Part shown: in pieces, positions 16,250 to 25,478 of the stretch
Position numbering within the stretch: position 1 is the stretch's first letter
How the letters are laid out: each line of letters starts with the position of its first letter
Source of the DNA: CAITNM01 sp037138055
GTDB lineage: Bacteria; Pseudomonadota; Alphaproteobacteria; Paracaedibacterales; CAITNM01
Reading direction: 5' to 3'
Assembly: GCA_037138055.1 (NCBI GenBank)
Contig: JBAXJB010000008.1
Span: 1-53,686, forward strand
Length of the DNA stretch: 53,686 bases
Program-made: the position numbers and the translations under genes
The notes under the pieces: model-generated
The model's database searches: none
Seen by the model: the letters and a program-made list of their open reading frames with translations, nothing else
Told to the model about the DNA's origin: nothing

Positions 16250-17464
16250 CTACGGTTTTTGCAAACATCTAGCTTTCAGCATAAACAAACTACAAAATAC
16301 GGTGCAACCAGCAATCATTAGGGCTAGGGGGTAAAGAGTCTCCGCCTCAAATAAGTCAATAATGAAAATACAAATTGCACCAGCCAGTAATTCACTTGAA
16401 CCTATTAGGGCTGCTGCACTACCGGTTCGTTCTTTTTCCTGATCCATAGCAAGGGTGGCAGCATTTCCAAAAACAAGGGCAAAACCAATACCCCCAGGAA
16501 ACCTTAGGGCCACCACTATCCAGGGAGAAACAAAATCAATCCCTTGCGCCACACACATAGCAATAGCGGTTAGAAAAAATAACCCTAGGCCAATATTTAC
16601 CAATTTTTTTAAACTAACATGATTCACCAGATATTGGTTCAAAAACGTCCCCAAAATGTAAGCAGCCATTAGCACGCTAAGATACCACCCGAAAGAGCTA
16701 GCTGCCACCCCGTAGTGGTCTTGAAATAGAGCTGGCAAAAACGCAAGCTCTGACCAAAACCACCCAAGGCTTAAAATTTGAATACCGGCATAACATAAAA
16801 ATAATGGACGCCTTAAAAAATACCTGTACTCATCACCCAACCCCGAAGAAAAGCCTTTGCGCCTTTTTTCTGGTGGAAGCGTTTCTTTTCCATAAAAAAT
16901 CATCGCAATAAGCAGTACAACTGCAACAGCACCAAGCACATAAAAAATGCTTGCCCAACCATACATAGTGCCAATAATACCGCCGATAATCGGAGCAAAT
17001 GTTGGTGACAACGCTATAACACTTTGCATGCGTGAAAACATCTGGGCGCTTTTGGCACCACCTTCATACAGGTCACGCACAACCGCAACCCCCACTGAAA
17101 ACGCTACTCCACCACCCAATCCTTGAAAAAATCTGGAAATCAGTAATTGTGCAATGCTTGTTGAAAACCCACAAGCAAAGCTAGCCACAGTAAATAGAAA
17201 TAGCCCGCCAATAATAACTGGCTTGCGGCCGATGGTATCAGACAAACTGCCATAGTACAGACCCGACAAGGCCAAACTTACCAAATTAATACTAAGAGTC
17301 GCCCCCACCCAAGATTCATCAACACCAAAAATATGGCCAATCTCCGGCAACACAGGAATGTATAAGTCAGATGCCATATCCACAAGGGCCACTAGCACCG
17401 CCATTAGGCAGAACATTAGGGAAGTCTGCACAGGCATTAAGATTGTCTTGACAGTTTGTCTCAA
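16250..17464 (-). CDS. MFS drug-resistance transporter, Bcr/CflA family
   Basis: This 404-residue, 12-TM inner-membrane exporter contains the family A-loop GSLSDTIGRKPVIIGG between TM2 and TM3 and the Bcr/CflA start motif DMASDLYIPVLPEIGHIFGV. The usual activity is proton-driven efflux of bicyclomycin, chloramphenicol or other small compounds; the substrate here is unknown. A second Met (residue 10) is a possible start. It is divergent from the EamA gene at 17629, with 164 bp of AT-rich DNA between. Confidence 0.9.
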   Translation of the reverse strand: MRQTVKTILMPVQTSLMFCLMAVLVALVDMASDLYIPVLPEIGHIFGVDESWVGATLSINLVSLALSGLYYGSLSDTIGRKPVIIGGLFLFTVASFACGFSTSIAQLLISRFFQGLGGGVAFSVGVAVVRDLYEGGAKSAQMFSRMQSVIALSPTFAPIIGGIIGTMYGWASIFYVLGAVAVVLLIAMIFYGKETLPPEKRRKGFSSGLGDEYRYFLRRPLFLCYAGIQILSLGWFWSELAFLPALFQDHYGVAASSFGWYLSVLMAAYILGTFLNQYLVNHVSLKKLVNIGLGLFFLTAIAMCVAQGIDFVSPWIVVALRFPGGIGFALVFGNAATLAMDQEKERTGSAAALIGSSELLAGAICIFIIDLFEAETLYPLALMIAGCTVFCSLFMLKARCLQKP

Positions 17465-17628
17465 GATAGGCGTACAAGCAAACGTTGAACTGTACTATAT
17501 ATAATGATTTTGCCCTATTTGCGCAAGGCACATACAAAAATATCAACCCTGATATGCCTTTTTAATAGTTATCATTATTTAATTTTTTGTTTTAGCGTTA
17601 GTATATAAACCTTTTTACACCTTGTTGA

Positions 17629-18537
17629 ATGCTCTCTTTACCAATCAAAGACATTATCTTAGCGTTAAGCGTTGCGGTGTGCTGGGCTTTTAATTTGGTG
17701 GTAATTAAATGGGCAATTCAAGGAATTTCCCCCCTCACCTTTGGGTTTTTGCGTTTTGTTTTTGTGGCTTTTCCCTTGGTATTTTTCATCAAACGACCAA
17801 ACATTCCCCTACCCAAGCTTATTTTAATTGGCCTTCTTTTGGGCGTGGCAAAATTCGCGCTGATGTTTAAAGGGTTAGAAATGGGAATAAGCATTGGAAT
17901 GTGCGCCTTGACCTTACAAACTCAAGTCATATTCACGGCAATTTTTTCATACTTTATATTTGGATATCATTTATCAAAACGTGAAATGTTTGGCATTTTT
18001 CTCGCCCTTTGCGGAGTAGCAATGCTGGGCTTTCAAACGGAAAATGCATCTACCCTAACCGGGTTTGCGTTAGTACTGGGCAGCGCACTGTGCTGGGGCC
18101 TATCAAACAACATATCTAGAACCTTAAAAGGTGTTGATATTTTGCAGCTAACTGTATGGATGAGCCTGGTCCCACCCCTACCCTATTTCTTATTATCGCA
18201 AGTATGGGAAGGACCGAATGTGTTCTTTGATTCATTACACATGCTTGGACTAAAAGAACTTGCCGCCACAGGGTACATTGTGATTGTGGCAACCTTGTTC
18301 GGGCTAACCGGATGGACATGGCTAATGCGTCAACATAACCCCACCAAAGTTTCTATTTATGGATTACTTATTCCGGTGTTTTCTGTGTTTTTCGGATGGC
18401 TGTGCTTGGATGAACACCTAAGCCCAATGACAATGTTAGCATGTGGGGTTGTATTTTCCGGTTTAGTGATTAATCAGTGGCCAAAAAAAACAGGTGACGT
18501 ACCCTGTACATCACCATGCTTGCAAAAAGTCGCTTAA
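17629..18537 (+). CDS. EamA/DMT-family metabolite exporter (10 TM)
   Basis: The 302-residue product has two EamA halves of five helices each; the first starts ILALSVAVCWAFNLVVIKWA and the second GFALVLGSALCWGLSNNISR. This family (YdcZ/RhaT/YedA type) exports amino acids, nucleobases or other metabolites, or in intracellular bacteria imports S-adenosylmethionine or other host metabolites. The substrate cannot be decided. The C-terminal tail after TM10 carries two Cys (DVPCTSPC). It is a single gene; the next gene is on the opposite strand and its stop lies 6 bp away. Confidence 0.9.
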   Translation: MLSLPIKDIILALSVAVCWAFNLVVIKWAIQGISPLTFGFLRFVFVAFPLVFFIKRPNIPLPKLILIGLLLGVAKFALMFKGLEMGISIGMCALTLQTQVIFTAIFSYFIFGYHLSKREMFGIFLALCGVAMLGFQTENASTLTGFALVLGSALCWGLSNNISRTLKGVDILQLTVWMSLVPPLPYFLLSQVWEGPNVFFDSLHMLGLKELAATGYIVIVATLFGLTGWTWLMRQHNPTKVSIYGLLIPVFSVFFGWLCLDEHLSPMTMLACGVVFSGLVINQWPKKTGDVPCTSPCLQKVA

Positions 18538-18543
18538 TAAATA

Positions 18544-18990
18544 CTACTTATTAGCCACCAAAAATTGCATAGCCTGCATCCCAGCCACCAATTCTTCTGT
18601 ACTCATAGATGAAGGATCTCGAGTCGAAAAGTCTTGCACCTTTTGGATACATTTTTGCTTATACAAATTTTGTGTAAATTTTAAAACAGCTTCCACTTCA
18701 GGCGTACTAAGCCTTTCCATATATTCTTGCTTAGCTGCCTGAGACAGAGAAAACCCATGCGTAAGTATTTCTGCAACTCGTGCATCACTTACCTCTTCTT
18801 CAACAACAACATTTGGCTGCTCAACAATTTTGGGTGTTTTTTTTCTAGTAATTGGAGGAAGTGGGGGACGCGCATTCCGTGAAGAACGTACTTTAGGTTT
18901 GTGACCTTGTTCATAAGGGTCAGAACATACACCAGAAGAAACAAATGATTGCGCAATAACACCCAATAACAAATATCTTAATAAGTTCAT
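18544..18990 (-). CDS. Small secreted protein with Pro/Arg-rich linker, function unknown
   Basis: The start at 18990 is chosen because AAGG precedes it by 8 nt and the signal peptide (MNLLRYLLLGVIAQSFVSSG) then begins properly; the open frame reaches 19014. The 148-residue product has a basic Pro-rich stretch (RSSRNARPPLPPITRKK) after the signal, then a helical C-terminal domain. No family is recognised. It is convergent with the EamA gene. The proline-rich basic segment might mediate protein binding (inference). Confidence 0.7.
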   Translation of the reverse strand: MNLLRYLLLGVIAQSFVSSGVCSDPYEQGHKPKVRSSRNARPPLPPITRKKTPKIVEQPNVVVEEEVSDARVAEILTHGFSLSQAAKQEYMERLSTPEVEAVLKFTQNLYKQKCIQKVQDFSTRDPSSMSTEELVAGMQAMQFLVANK

Positions 18991-19067
18991 AGTTAGCCTT
19001 TTTAAATAATACAATTTAGAAAAAGACTATAATAGAGTTTTTATTTTAAAATCAAGTATTTTTTATT

Positions 19068-20903
19068 TTATATTTGGTTTCTTTGTTGCGGTTTAAACTT
19101 TTTAGCTATCACCCAGAACACCAAACTCACAGAAATAAATAAACACGGCTGCGTGTAGCGAATGCTTGCCATGTAAAACAGGTGCACACCCAATCCACAC
19201 ATGCATGTCAGCGCCAAAGCACCTACTTTATTTCTTACACCTTGCTTCAGCGCAATGACAGCATTGGTTATAATAAACACCAATACCAAAATACCGCGAT
19301 AATTAAAGTGGTTAATGAAATTCTGTTTAAATTCAAATGGACCAATTAACCCACCCAATGACAGCAATCCATCAACATACATTTTCAAGGTAAGCGGTAA
19401 GTTTTCAGGAATATCAGATGCCGACGTTATAAGCACCCACTTATGACCAAAACAAATATTATGCAAAGGAATCAAAACTAAGGGCGCCATACCAAGCAGG
19501 TCAATAAATTTGCTCTTTTTAGGGGCATTTGAAAAAGTTGAACAGAAAAAATAAATTGCACCCAGGCATGCAAAAAATATCAACAGATTTGGGCGAATAC
19601 TTGCAGTAATGGCAAACAAAGCAAAGCAACCAATGCCGGTAATTCGAGATGTAAACCCCTTTAACAAAAGCACTAACCCACCAATTAAGCATGAATAGGC
19701 AAATCCCTCTCCGTAAAGTGAAAGGAAAGTGTCTGTGTGAATTGCATAACTCATACCTAAAAACTGAACAACACTCGTGACCATAATCATGCAAGTAATG
19801 AACGCGTATTTTGCTGGCAATAGTTCTTTGAGAAAACGAAAATAAAGAATCGGTGTAAATAGCAAAACCGTTAGTTGCAGCGGATACGAATCTCCAAAAA
19901 CTAACATTTCAACAAAACGCACATAGCGCATGCCTGGCATATAATAGAAAGTCGCTTCAGGTGATTGCAGAGCAGTTAGCCAATCCCCTTTTATTAAGGC
20001 TTCAAGCATGGAATAAGGATACCCACCATGAACAACACCATCGCATCCACCAACTGCAAAAATTTCTGTCCAAGGAAAGTTACCAAACCAAAGCGAAAAA
20101 TATGCTGCCCAAGTCAATAAAAGAGCTATTTCTCTCCAATCAATTGTTTTTCTTGAGATACCAAAAAATCCATAGGCAATTAGTAATAATCCTACTATTT
20201 TCAAAAGCACTTCACCCAAAAGCCAAATGTGGTCTATGGAAGATTTATTCAATTTCAGTGTTAAATCAGGCCCAGTTTCTGAAAAGGGTAAATGATGATC
20301 AGCTGAAAAAGCATAAAAATAGGCACCCAAATCATTGGACTCAAAAGTAATTTTCGTTGGCGTCGCATGCACCACAAAAGCATTATTAAAATAAAAAGTG
20401 CCCTGCCCCAAAAACCCACGCTTTATAATAGAATTCGTAATTTTATAGCAAACAACAAACGGAAGTTTTTCACGAACCAAGGCAGGTGGTCCGCCGTAAA
20501 AATTATATTCAACTTTGTTTACATAACCGCTTCCCAAGTGCCACGGACCATTTAGTAGGGTAACATCGCGCACCTTTCTGCTTAATCCCAAACCTTGTAG
20601 GTAACCATCTGCCGTTTGTGAAAAGGGGTAAACATTCATGTTTTCCACAAATTGCTTTGGTGATACAGTTTTTGCCGCTTCAACAAGCAATCGCTGCTGT
20701 TCAATAATTTCAATTTTCGGCACAAAGAAAGCCGCAATAAACAGGCATACTCCGGCCACTAGGTACTTTGGCTGAACTGCATTTTTTTTAATGCCATATA
20801 TCAAAACAAAGCCAATAAGAAACGCGTAGCTTTGGTGCCAAACCGTATCAAACGGCAAGCCAACGCCTAATAACCCAATAATTAAAAATAGGAATTTATA
20901 CAT
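19068..20903 (-). CDS. Polytopic membrane protein, probable GT-C-type glycosyltransferase
   Basis: The 611-residue integral membrane protein has TMs at the extreme N terminus, a soluble extracytoplasmic segment of about 170 residues, then about 9-10 TMs. A conserved-looking loop CDGVVHGGYPYSMLEALIKG followed by FYYMPGMRYVRFVEM resembles the acidic first loop and P-rich region of GT-C transferases (ArnT, GT39, arabinofuranosyltransferases), which use polyprenyl-phosphate sugars. Its start is 1 bp after the stop of the UbiA/DPPR-synthase-like gene, which makes a lipid-linked pentose. So it is probably the transferase or ligase that uses that donor in the periplasm. Family assignment is tentative; the operon context is strong. 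Confidence 0.65.
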   Translation of the reverse strand: MYKFLFLIIGLLGVGLPFDTVWHQSYAFLIGFVLIYGIKKNAVQPKYLVAGVCLFIAAFFVPKIEIIEQQRLLVEAAKTVSPKQFVENMNVYPFSQTADGYLQGLGLSRKVRDVTLLNGPWHLGSGYVNKVEYNFYGGPPALVREKLPFVVCYKITNSIIKRGFLGQGTFYFNNAFVVHATPTKITFESNDLGAYFYAFSADHHLPFSETGPDLTLKLNKSSIDHIWLLGEVLLKIVGLLLIAYGFFGISRKTIDWREIALLLTWAAYFSLWFGNFPWTEIFAVGGCDGVVHGGYPYSMLEALIKGDWLTALQSPEATFYYMPGMRYVRFVEMLVFGDSYPLQLTVLLFTPILYFRFLKELLPAKYAFITCMIMVTSVVQFLGMSYAIHTDTFLSLYGEGFAYSCLIGGLVLLLKGFTSRITGIGCFALFAITASIRPNLLIFFACLGAIYFFCSTFSNAPKKSKFIDLLGMAPLVLIPLHNICFGHKWVLITSASDIPENLPLTLKMYVDGLLSLGGLIGPFEFKQNFINHFNYRGILVLVFIITNAVIALKQGVRNKVGALALTCMCGLGVHLFYMASIRYTQPCLFISVSLVFWVIAKKFKPQQRNQI

Positions 20904-20904
20904 A

Positions 20905-21789
20905 TTAACTCGCTAACAATGCTGTAAGTAAAATCAGAAGTGCCACCACATAAGTTGGCTTATCTTTCATAACAAAAATCACTGGGTCACGGTCAATCAG
21001 CCCACGCACTCCCAAAAACCAAAGGCGCATTTTCCAAAATAGCAACACAAAAGCAATAAACCACATTCTATTAGGATAGTGGTACAGCAACTTTACCTGG
21101 TCTGAATTAATATATAGCCCAATAACCAATACTGAAATAAGCGCGCACCCAATGCCGGTCGGCATTAACATGTCCAAATCATCAACACAATATCCGCGCC
21201 GTTTTGAAACCTGCTGCTGTTTATTTTTGACCTGATAAAGTTCTGACACTCGCTTCATGCAGGCAAGGCTTAGAAAAAAGAACATGCAAAATACAATCAA
21301 CCACGCTGAAAGAGTAATGTTTGTCATGCTTTGCCCAAACAAAACCCGCACGCTGTACAACGAACTTAAAATGAAAATATCCATAATCGGCATGCTTTTA
21401 AGCTTCATAGAATACGCCGTGGTCAACGCATAGTACGCCATTAAAATGTACACAGCATCCATGGGAATAAAAAAACACAAACCAATCACCGCAGTAATCA
21501 AAGCAATCATCAATTTTATGGCAGATGAAACACTCAACGCACCACTTGCAATAGGGCGATGTTTTTTTATAGGGTCAGCCTGGTCGTCTTTAATATCAAG
21601 AATATCGTTAAGAATATAAATGCTAGATGCGGCCAAAGAAAAGCACACGACACCCAAAAGCGCGCTGGTAAGTGTTTGCATATTTAGCTGATGACTTGTA
21701 ACTAATGGCAAAAAAACCAGAAGATTTTTCACCCACTGGTGCGGCCTTAGCTCTTTTAGAAGAACGTTCAAAAAACTAACTTGTGCCAA
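20905..21789 (-). CDS. UbiA-superfamily prenyltransferase, decaprenyl-phosphate phosphoribosyltransferase-like
   Basis: This 294-residue, 8-9 TM protein shows UbiA Asp motif 1, NDILDIKDDQADPIKKHRPI, and a second Asp region KLKSMPIMDIF. The start LRPHQWVKNLLVFLPLV and the C-terminal DRDPVIFVMKDKPTYVVALL are typical of the DPPR-synthase branch (mycobacterial Rv3806c, rhizobial NoeC), which transfers phosphoribose from PRPP to polyprenyl phosphate. The start is TTG at 21789; no nearby ATG fits. It lies between prs (37 bp upstream), which makes PRPP, and a GT-C-like gene (1 bp downstream). The substrate is inferred from family branch and context. Confidence 0.82.
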   Translation of the reverse strand: MAQVSFLNVLLKELRPHQWVKNLLVFLPLVTSHQLNMQTLTSALLGVVCFSLAASSIYILNDILDIKDDQADPIKKHRPIASGALSVSSAIKLMIALITAVIGLCFFIPMDAVYILMAYYALTTAYSMKLKSMPIMDIFILSSLYSVRVLFGQSMTNITLSAWLIVFCMFFFLSLACMKRVSELYQVKNKQQQVSKRRGYCVDDLDMLMPTGIGCALISVLVIGLYINSDQVKLLYHYPNRMWFIAFVLLFWKMRLWFLGVRGLIDRDPVIFVMKDKPTYVVALLILLTALLAS

Positions 21790-21826
21790 AAGGATACTTC
21801 TTTCGTTTGATTATCTGCCAACATTA

Positions 21827-22720
21827 TCAGCTTTTAATCATTCGCTTCAAGTTTTTCCCAAGCAAAACTGATATATCCGCAACGGCAAATTTAGCTGGCA
21901 ACTGCGTTTGTTCAATGGTTCCAGTAACGGTGATTTTCTTAATGACTGATGCTTCAATATTAGCAACAGCCTGACCCGAAAGCACCGCATGGGTTGCAAT
22001 GGCTTCAACCGAAAGCGCCCCATGTTGCATCAGTAATGCGGCCGCTTTGCACAATGTCCCGCCGGTATCCACAATATCATCAACCAACACACAGTTTTTG
22101 CCCGCAACATTCCCGATAATTTCACCCATTTGGCAGGTGTTGTGGGTTGTTCTTATTTTATTAATAACCGCCAGGTCCACTCCAAGCAAGCTACTTAACT
22201 TTCGGGCACGAATCATGCCGCCAATGTCTGGGGAAACAACCATCAAATTTGGCTGGCTTTTCAACAGGTCAGCAAACAAGGTCAACGTTTCAATATTTTG
22301 CACACCAATTTGGAAAAACCCTTCGGCCTGCTGGGAATGCAAATCAAGGGTAATAAGGTGATCAACCCCCGCAGCTTCTATAAGCGTTGCTACCAAACGT
22401 GCCGATATTGGCCCAAACGCATAGGAAGGCCTATCTTGGCGGCTATACCCAAAGTACGGCACCAAAGCAATCACGCGGCGCGCCCCAGAACGCTTCGCAG
22501 CATCTACCAACAACAACAATTCCATTAAATGATCATTCGCAGGTTTCGAAGTCGATTGCACAATAATGACATCTTCTTCATGAACACCATCGGCCAATTG
22601 CACGCGTAGTTCTTCGTCTTCAAAGCGTTCAATGAATGCTTCAACCTGAGCAATATTCAGGTTAGTACTTAGCTGTTGAGCCAATTTTTTGCTACTGCTA
22701 CCGGCAATAATTTTTGTCAT
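21827..22720 (-). CDS. prs: Ribose-phosphate pyrophosphokinase (PRPP synthase)
   Basis: The 297-residue product makes 5-phosphoribosyl-1-pyrophosphate from ribose-5-phosphate and ATP. Visible signatures are SRQDRPSYAFGPISARLVA (ATP/active-site loop), LDLHSQQAEGFF (cation site) and VLVDDIVDTGGTLCKAA (PRPP-binding loop). It is somewhat shorter than the common 310-320 residues. It heads the leftward operon with the DPPR-synthase-like and GT-C-like genes, so besides nucleotide synthesis it can feed the lipid-linked pentose pathway. Its SD is weak. Confidence 0.95.
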   Translation of the reverse strand: MTKIIAGSSSKKLAQQLSTNLNIAQVEAFIERFEDEELRVQLADGVHEEDVIIVQSTSKPANDHLMELLLLVDAAKRSGARRVIALVPYFGYSRQDRPSYAFGPISARLVATLIEAAGVDHLITLDLHSQQAEGFFQIGVQNIETLTLFADLLKSQPNLMVVSPDIGGMIRARKLSSLLGVDLAVINKIRTTHNTCQMGEIIGNVAGKNCVLVDDIVDTGGTLCKAAALLMQHGALSVEAIATHAVLSGQAVANIEASVIKKITVTGTIEQTQLPAKFAVADISVLLGKNLKRMIKS

Positions 22721-22799
22721 GTTTATTATGCGTTATTTATTTCGTTTCTAGCTTATACCAAAATCAGCACCCATGTCGTTTGGAATTTAAAAACTCAAG

Positions 22800-23648
22800 C
22801 TATTTAGCTGGCCTTTTGCGCTTTTTGGAGGAAGAGAAAGCAGATTGAGTCTCTTCAGTTGTTGCTGGGGAATCAAGTTCCAGCAAGGAATCCAAATAGT
22901 CTGAAGCAATAGAACGACAATTCACTAATTGCTTAGATCTAGTGCTTTTTATTATTTCTGCTAACCTTTTTTTCGTATATTTAGGAACAACCTCATTAGC
23001 AGTGAAGAAAAACTTTTTAAGAAATCTTTGAGCATATTTATGATGGCGTGCTAAAGAATCATTTTGCAAAATATCACAAACCATGAATCCTTGCGTTAGA
23101 ATATCAAGACTTTTCCATATTAAAATTGCATGCTCATGATGCTCTTGAAATTTATCTCGACGCAAAATATTACAAGCAATAACTTCCTTCGCTAAAGAAA
23201 TTGACGAGTGAACGCTTTCATCAAATGAGAATTCTTCCCAAGCTCTTATTGCAACTTCATGTTGGTAATATTTTTTTAAAGACTTATTTGTAAAAAGATG
23301 TAGTGCAATGGATGCTTTTTCTTTAATTGGAAGCAAACCTTCACTCAAAAGCACAACTCCTGCAGATGCCGCCTGTAAGTGAAATTTTTTTAGATCTTTT
23401 TCAAGTAAAATTTGTTCTATTAGTCTAGCTCTAATATTGGGAGAAACTTCGGTATTTTCAAGGTACGCTAACGCATCCTCTGCATTTTTTTGATGATATT
23501 CGGTCAAATCTCTATTCGCCAAAATAGAATGAATAATTCCAGCATAATAATCAGGGTGATGAACAGGCCCTTCCATTGCGTAAACAGTACCGAAAAAATT
23601 CAATATAAAAAGGCTTACGAAACTAGCATTTAAAAATTTTTTCAGCAC
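22800..23648 (-). CDS. Secreted helical-repeat protein with basic NLS-like tail
   Basis: The 282-residue product has signal peptide MLKKFLNASFVSLFILNFFG (then TVYA). It is built of about five degenerate 36-residue helical repeats whose cores read ILANRDLTEYHQKNAEDAL, ILLEKDLKKFHLQAASAG, LFTNKSLKKYYQHEVAI, ILRRDKFQEHHEHAILI and ILQNDSLARHHKYAQRF: an alpha-solenoid of unknown family. The C terminus is SSSKKRKRPAK, which fits the monopartite nuclear-localisation pattern K-K/R-x-K/R. Export plus such a tail suggests a host-directed effector, but a basic tail alone is weak evidence. It is transcribed alone, between prs and the 331-residue secreted protein. Confidence 0.75.
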   Translation of the reverse strand: MLKKFLNASFVSLFILNFFGTVYAMEGPVHHPDYYAGIIHSILANRDLTEYHQKNAEDALAYLENTEVSPNIRARLIEQILLEKDLKKFHLQAASAGVVLLSEGLLPIKEKASIALHLFTNKSLKKYYQHEVAIRAWEEFSFDESVHSSISLAKEVIACNILRRDKFQEHHEHAILIWKSLDILTQGFMVCDILQNDSLARHHKYAQRFLKKFFFTANEVVPKYTKKRLAEIIKSTRSKQLVNCRSIASDYLDSLLELDSPATTEETQSAFSSSKKRKRPAK

Positions 23649-23714
23649 AACACTATTTTTTAATTAATACAAGCCAGCAATATATAATATTATGTTGCCA
23701 TTTTCAATGTATTA

Positions 23715-24710
23715 TCAAGCCTTAACAGCGGTTATCATCCAAGAATTGCTACGGCCATTAAATGGATTCGTGACCCTCTCATGGCGAATATTTGTAAATC
23801 CTTTGCCTGCTAAAAATGTGTTAATAGGTGAACCTGGTAATGATTGTTCAAGCCTTTCTAATTCAAGCAACACAACAAGGCTGAGGGATTGATGAAAAGC
23901 TTCAGGCGTTATACACAATTCAACTTCAGCAGTGAGTCTATCAAAATACTCTTCTCTGGTAAGACGAATTTCACCTGTAGAAATTTCCATTGCTGCCTGT
24001 ACAAGGTCAACAGCTTGCCGGCATAAGGTGGTTGAGGAAGGTTCAGTAATTGTGACTCTTAATTCTCCTAAAAATAGTAAAGGGACATTGAAACTAAAGC
24101 AATTATCAGCTTCTAGCGCCAGCAACGGAATATGCTCTATATAAAGATTTGCATTTGGTTTCATGTGTTTTGCAAGATTTTCAATTGCGTGTGGCATTAA
24201 CTGATCATCTATTTCGTAGGGTTCTCTTATTTGTGTAAGCATATTTCGAACTATTGAATTTCGAAGTCCCACTGGGCAATTGACTAAATTAGCAGAGAAT
24301 TCCTTTATCATTTTCAAACTAAGTGAAGGATCTTGGGCTACTGCCATTCTTTGCAAATCCATAACTGTTCTTACTCCATGACTTGGGAACAATTCCATAA
24401 ACACAGCAGCAATAGGCGCTTCAGGAACAAACGAACAAGCATCTGTTTCGGGAAAGTGACGCCCTGGCACAGCATAATCAGGATCCAAATCTAGGGTAAT
24501 TGCCTCACAACCGATAGTACCTTTTGAAAAATCTACCCTTGAAAAAAGACTTTCTGTTGAAATAGGAAGAGACGGAAAAGCGTTTAAAATTTCGTACTTT
24601 TTACTGCGTTCTGTGTATTGGTCGTCATCAAAGACACCATTAAATACTACCGCTGCAAAGGAGTTTGAAAATTTAAGAAGTAAAATTAAAAAAAGGCAGA
24701 AAAATTTCAT
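23715..24710 (-). CDS. Secreted protein, possibly methyltransferase-like, function unknown
   Basis: The 331-residue product has signal peptide MKFFCLFLILLLKFSNSFAA. The region ENLAKHMKPNANLYIEHIPL followed by a C-terminal LAGKGFTNIRHERVTNPFNG and WMITAVKA loosely resembles the second half of Rossmann methyltransferases, but the glycine-rich SAM loop is not evident, so it may be degenerate or a false likeness. Its ATG lies 9 bp after the pgeF stop, so it is the last gene of the lgt-midA-pgeF operon. Why an exported protein rides on that operon is unclear. Confidence 0.65.
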   Translation of the reverse strand: MKFFCLFLILLLKFSNSFAAVVFNGVFDDDQYTERSKKYEILNAFPSLPISTESLFSRVDFSKGTIGCEAITLDLDPDYAVPGRHFPETDACSFVPEAPIAAVFMELFPSHGVRTVMDLQRMAVAQDPSLSLKMIKEFSANLVNCPVGLRNSIVRNMLTQIREPYEIDDQLMPHAIENLAKHMKPNANLYIEHIPLLALEADNCFSFNVPLLFLGELRVTITEPSSTTLCRQAVDLVQAAMEISTGEIRLTREEYFDRLTAEVELCITPEAFHQSLSLVVLLELERLEQSLPGSPINTFLAGKGFTNIRHERVTNPFNGRSNSWMITAVKA

Positions 24711-24719
24711 AATTTCTAG

Positions 24720-25478
24720 CTACACCAATCCAATCACTGATAATTGACTACCAAATGAAGGCTCACTCATATGGGCCGCACGCCTACAGCTGAAATACTG
24801 ATCTTTCAAAGTGTAGGTGTTAAAAGGAAGTGCAATAGCGAGTTCAATACCCTGCCCTTTTAATTGGTTAAGCACGTATCCACCTAAATCAAAAAGATAA
24901 TGACCAGGCTTTGTTGAAGGCGTAAAAAATTTGGGTGCGTTTGCTGCATCAAAAACGTCTTGGCCAACTTCGTAACTTTCCTGGTGAATACAGGGGCCAA
25001 TAGCTGCGCTAATGTTTTTAGCGCCCAAACTTTTCATTGCATCGATAGCATTTTTAACAATACCAGCAACAGCACTGCGCCACCCAGCATGAACAGCACC
25101 AATTACACGGTTGACAGGATCTGCTAGTAAAATAGGTACACAATCTGCAGTTTGAATAGCAAGCAAACGACCGGGAGTTTTTGTAACCATGGCATCCATC
25201 TGATAGCCATTTTCGGTAGAAGCATCAACTAACAAAACATCGGCTTTATGAACCTGGCGCAAGGTTACCATATGCCCAACATTCAGTGTGTTTAAAATGC
25301 GCTGACGATTTTCAATAACATTAATGTCATCGTCATCTTTGTGAAAACCAGTATTTAAACTTGTGTAAATTCCTTGACTAACGCCGCCGATGCGCCCGAA
25401 AAATCCATGCACAATTCCTGGGTGATCAAGCGTATCTGCAGTTTCATAAGGAACGTTACTAACCTTTTTAGCTACCAT
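24720..25478 (-). CDS. pgeF: Multicopper-type laccase-domain protein / purine nucleoside phosphorylase PgeF (YfiH)
   Basis: This 252-residue protein of the YfiH/DUF152 family carries the zinc-site motifs LRQVHKADV, AIQTADCVPIL and AVHAGWRSAVAG, and the family end YFSCRRAAHMSEPSFG. Members are peptidoglycan-editing factors or adenosine/purine phosphorylases in the cytosol. The start overlaps the midA stop by 7 bp, so it is coupled. The order lgt-midA-pgeF is a common alphaproteobacterial cluster. Confidence 0.93.
   Translation of the reverse strand: MVAKKVSNVPYETADTLDHPGIVHGFFGRIGGVSQGIYTSLNTGFHKDDDDINVIENRQRILNTLNVGHMVTLRQVHKADVLLVDASTENGYQMDAMVTKTPGRLLAIQTADCVPILLADPVNRVIGAVHAGWRSAVAGIVKNAIDAMKSLGAKNISAAIGPCIHQESYEVGQDVFDAANAPKFFTPSTKPGHYLFDLGGYVLNQLKGQGIELAIALPFNTYTLKDQYFSCRRAAHMSEPSFGSQLSVIGLV

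Noticed and set aside
18544..18990. SH3-binding motif in the RPPLPP stretch of the small secreted protein
   Set aside because: The spacing does not fit either class of the P-x-x-P consensus with its flanking basic residue.
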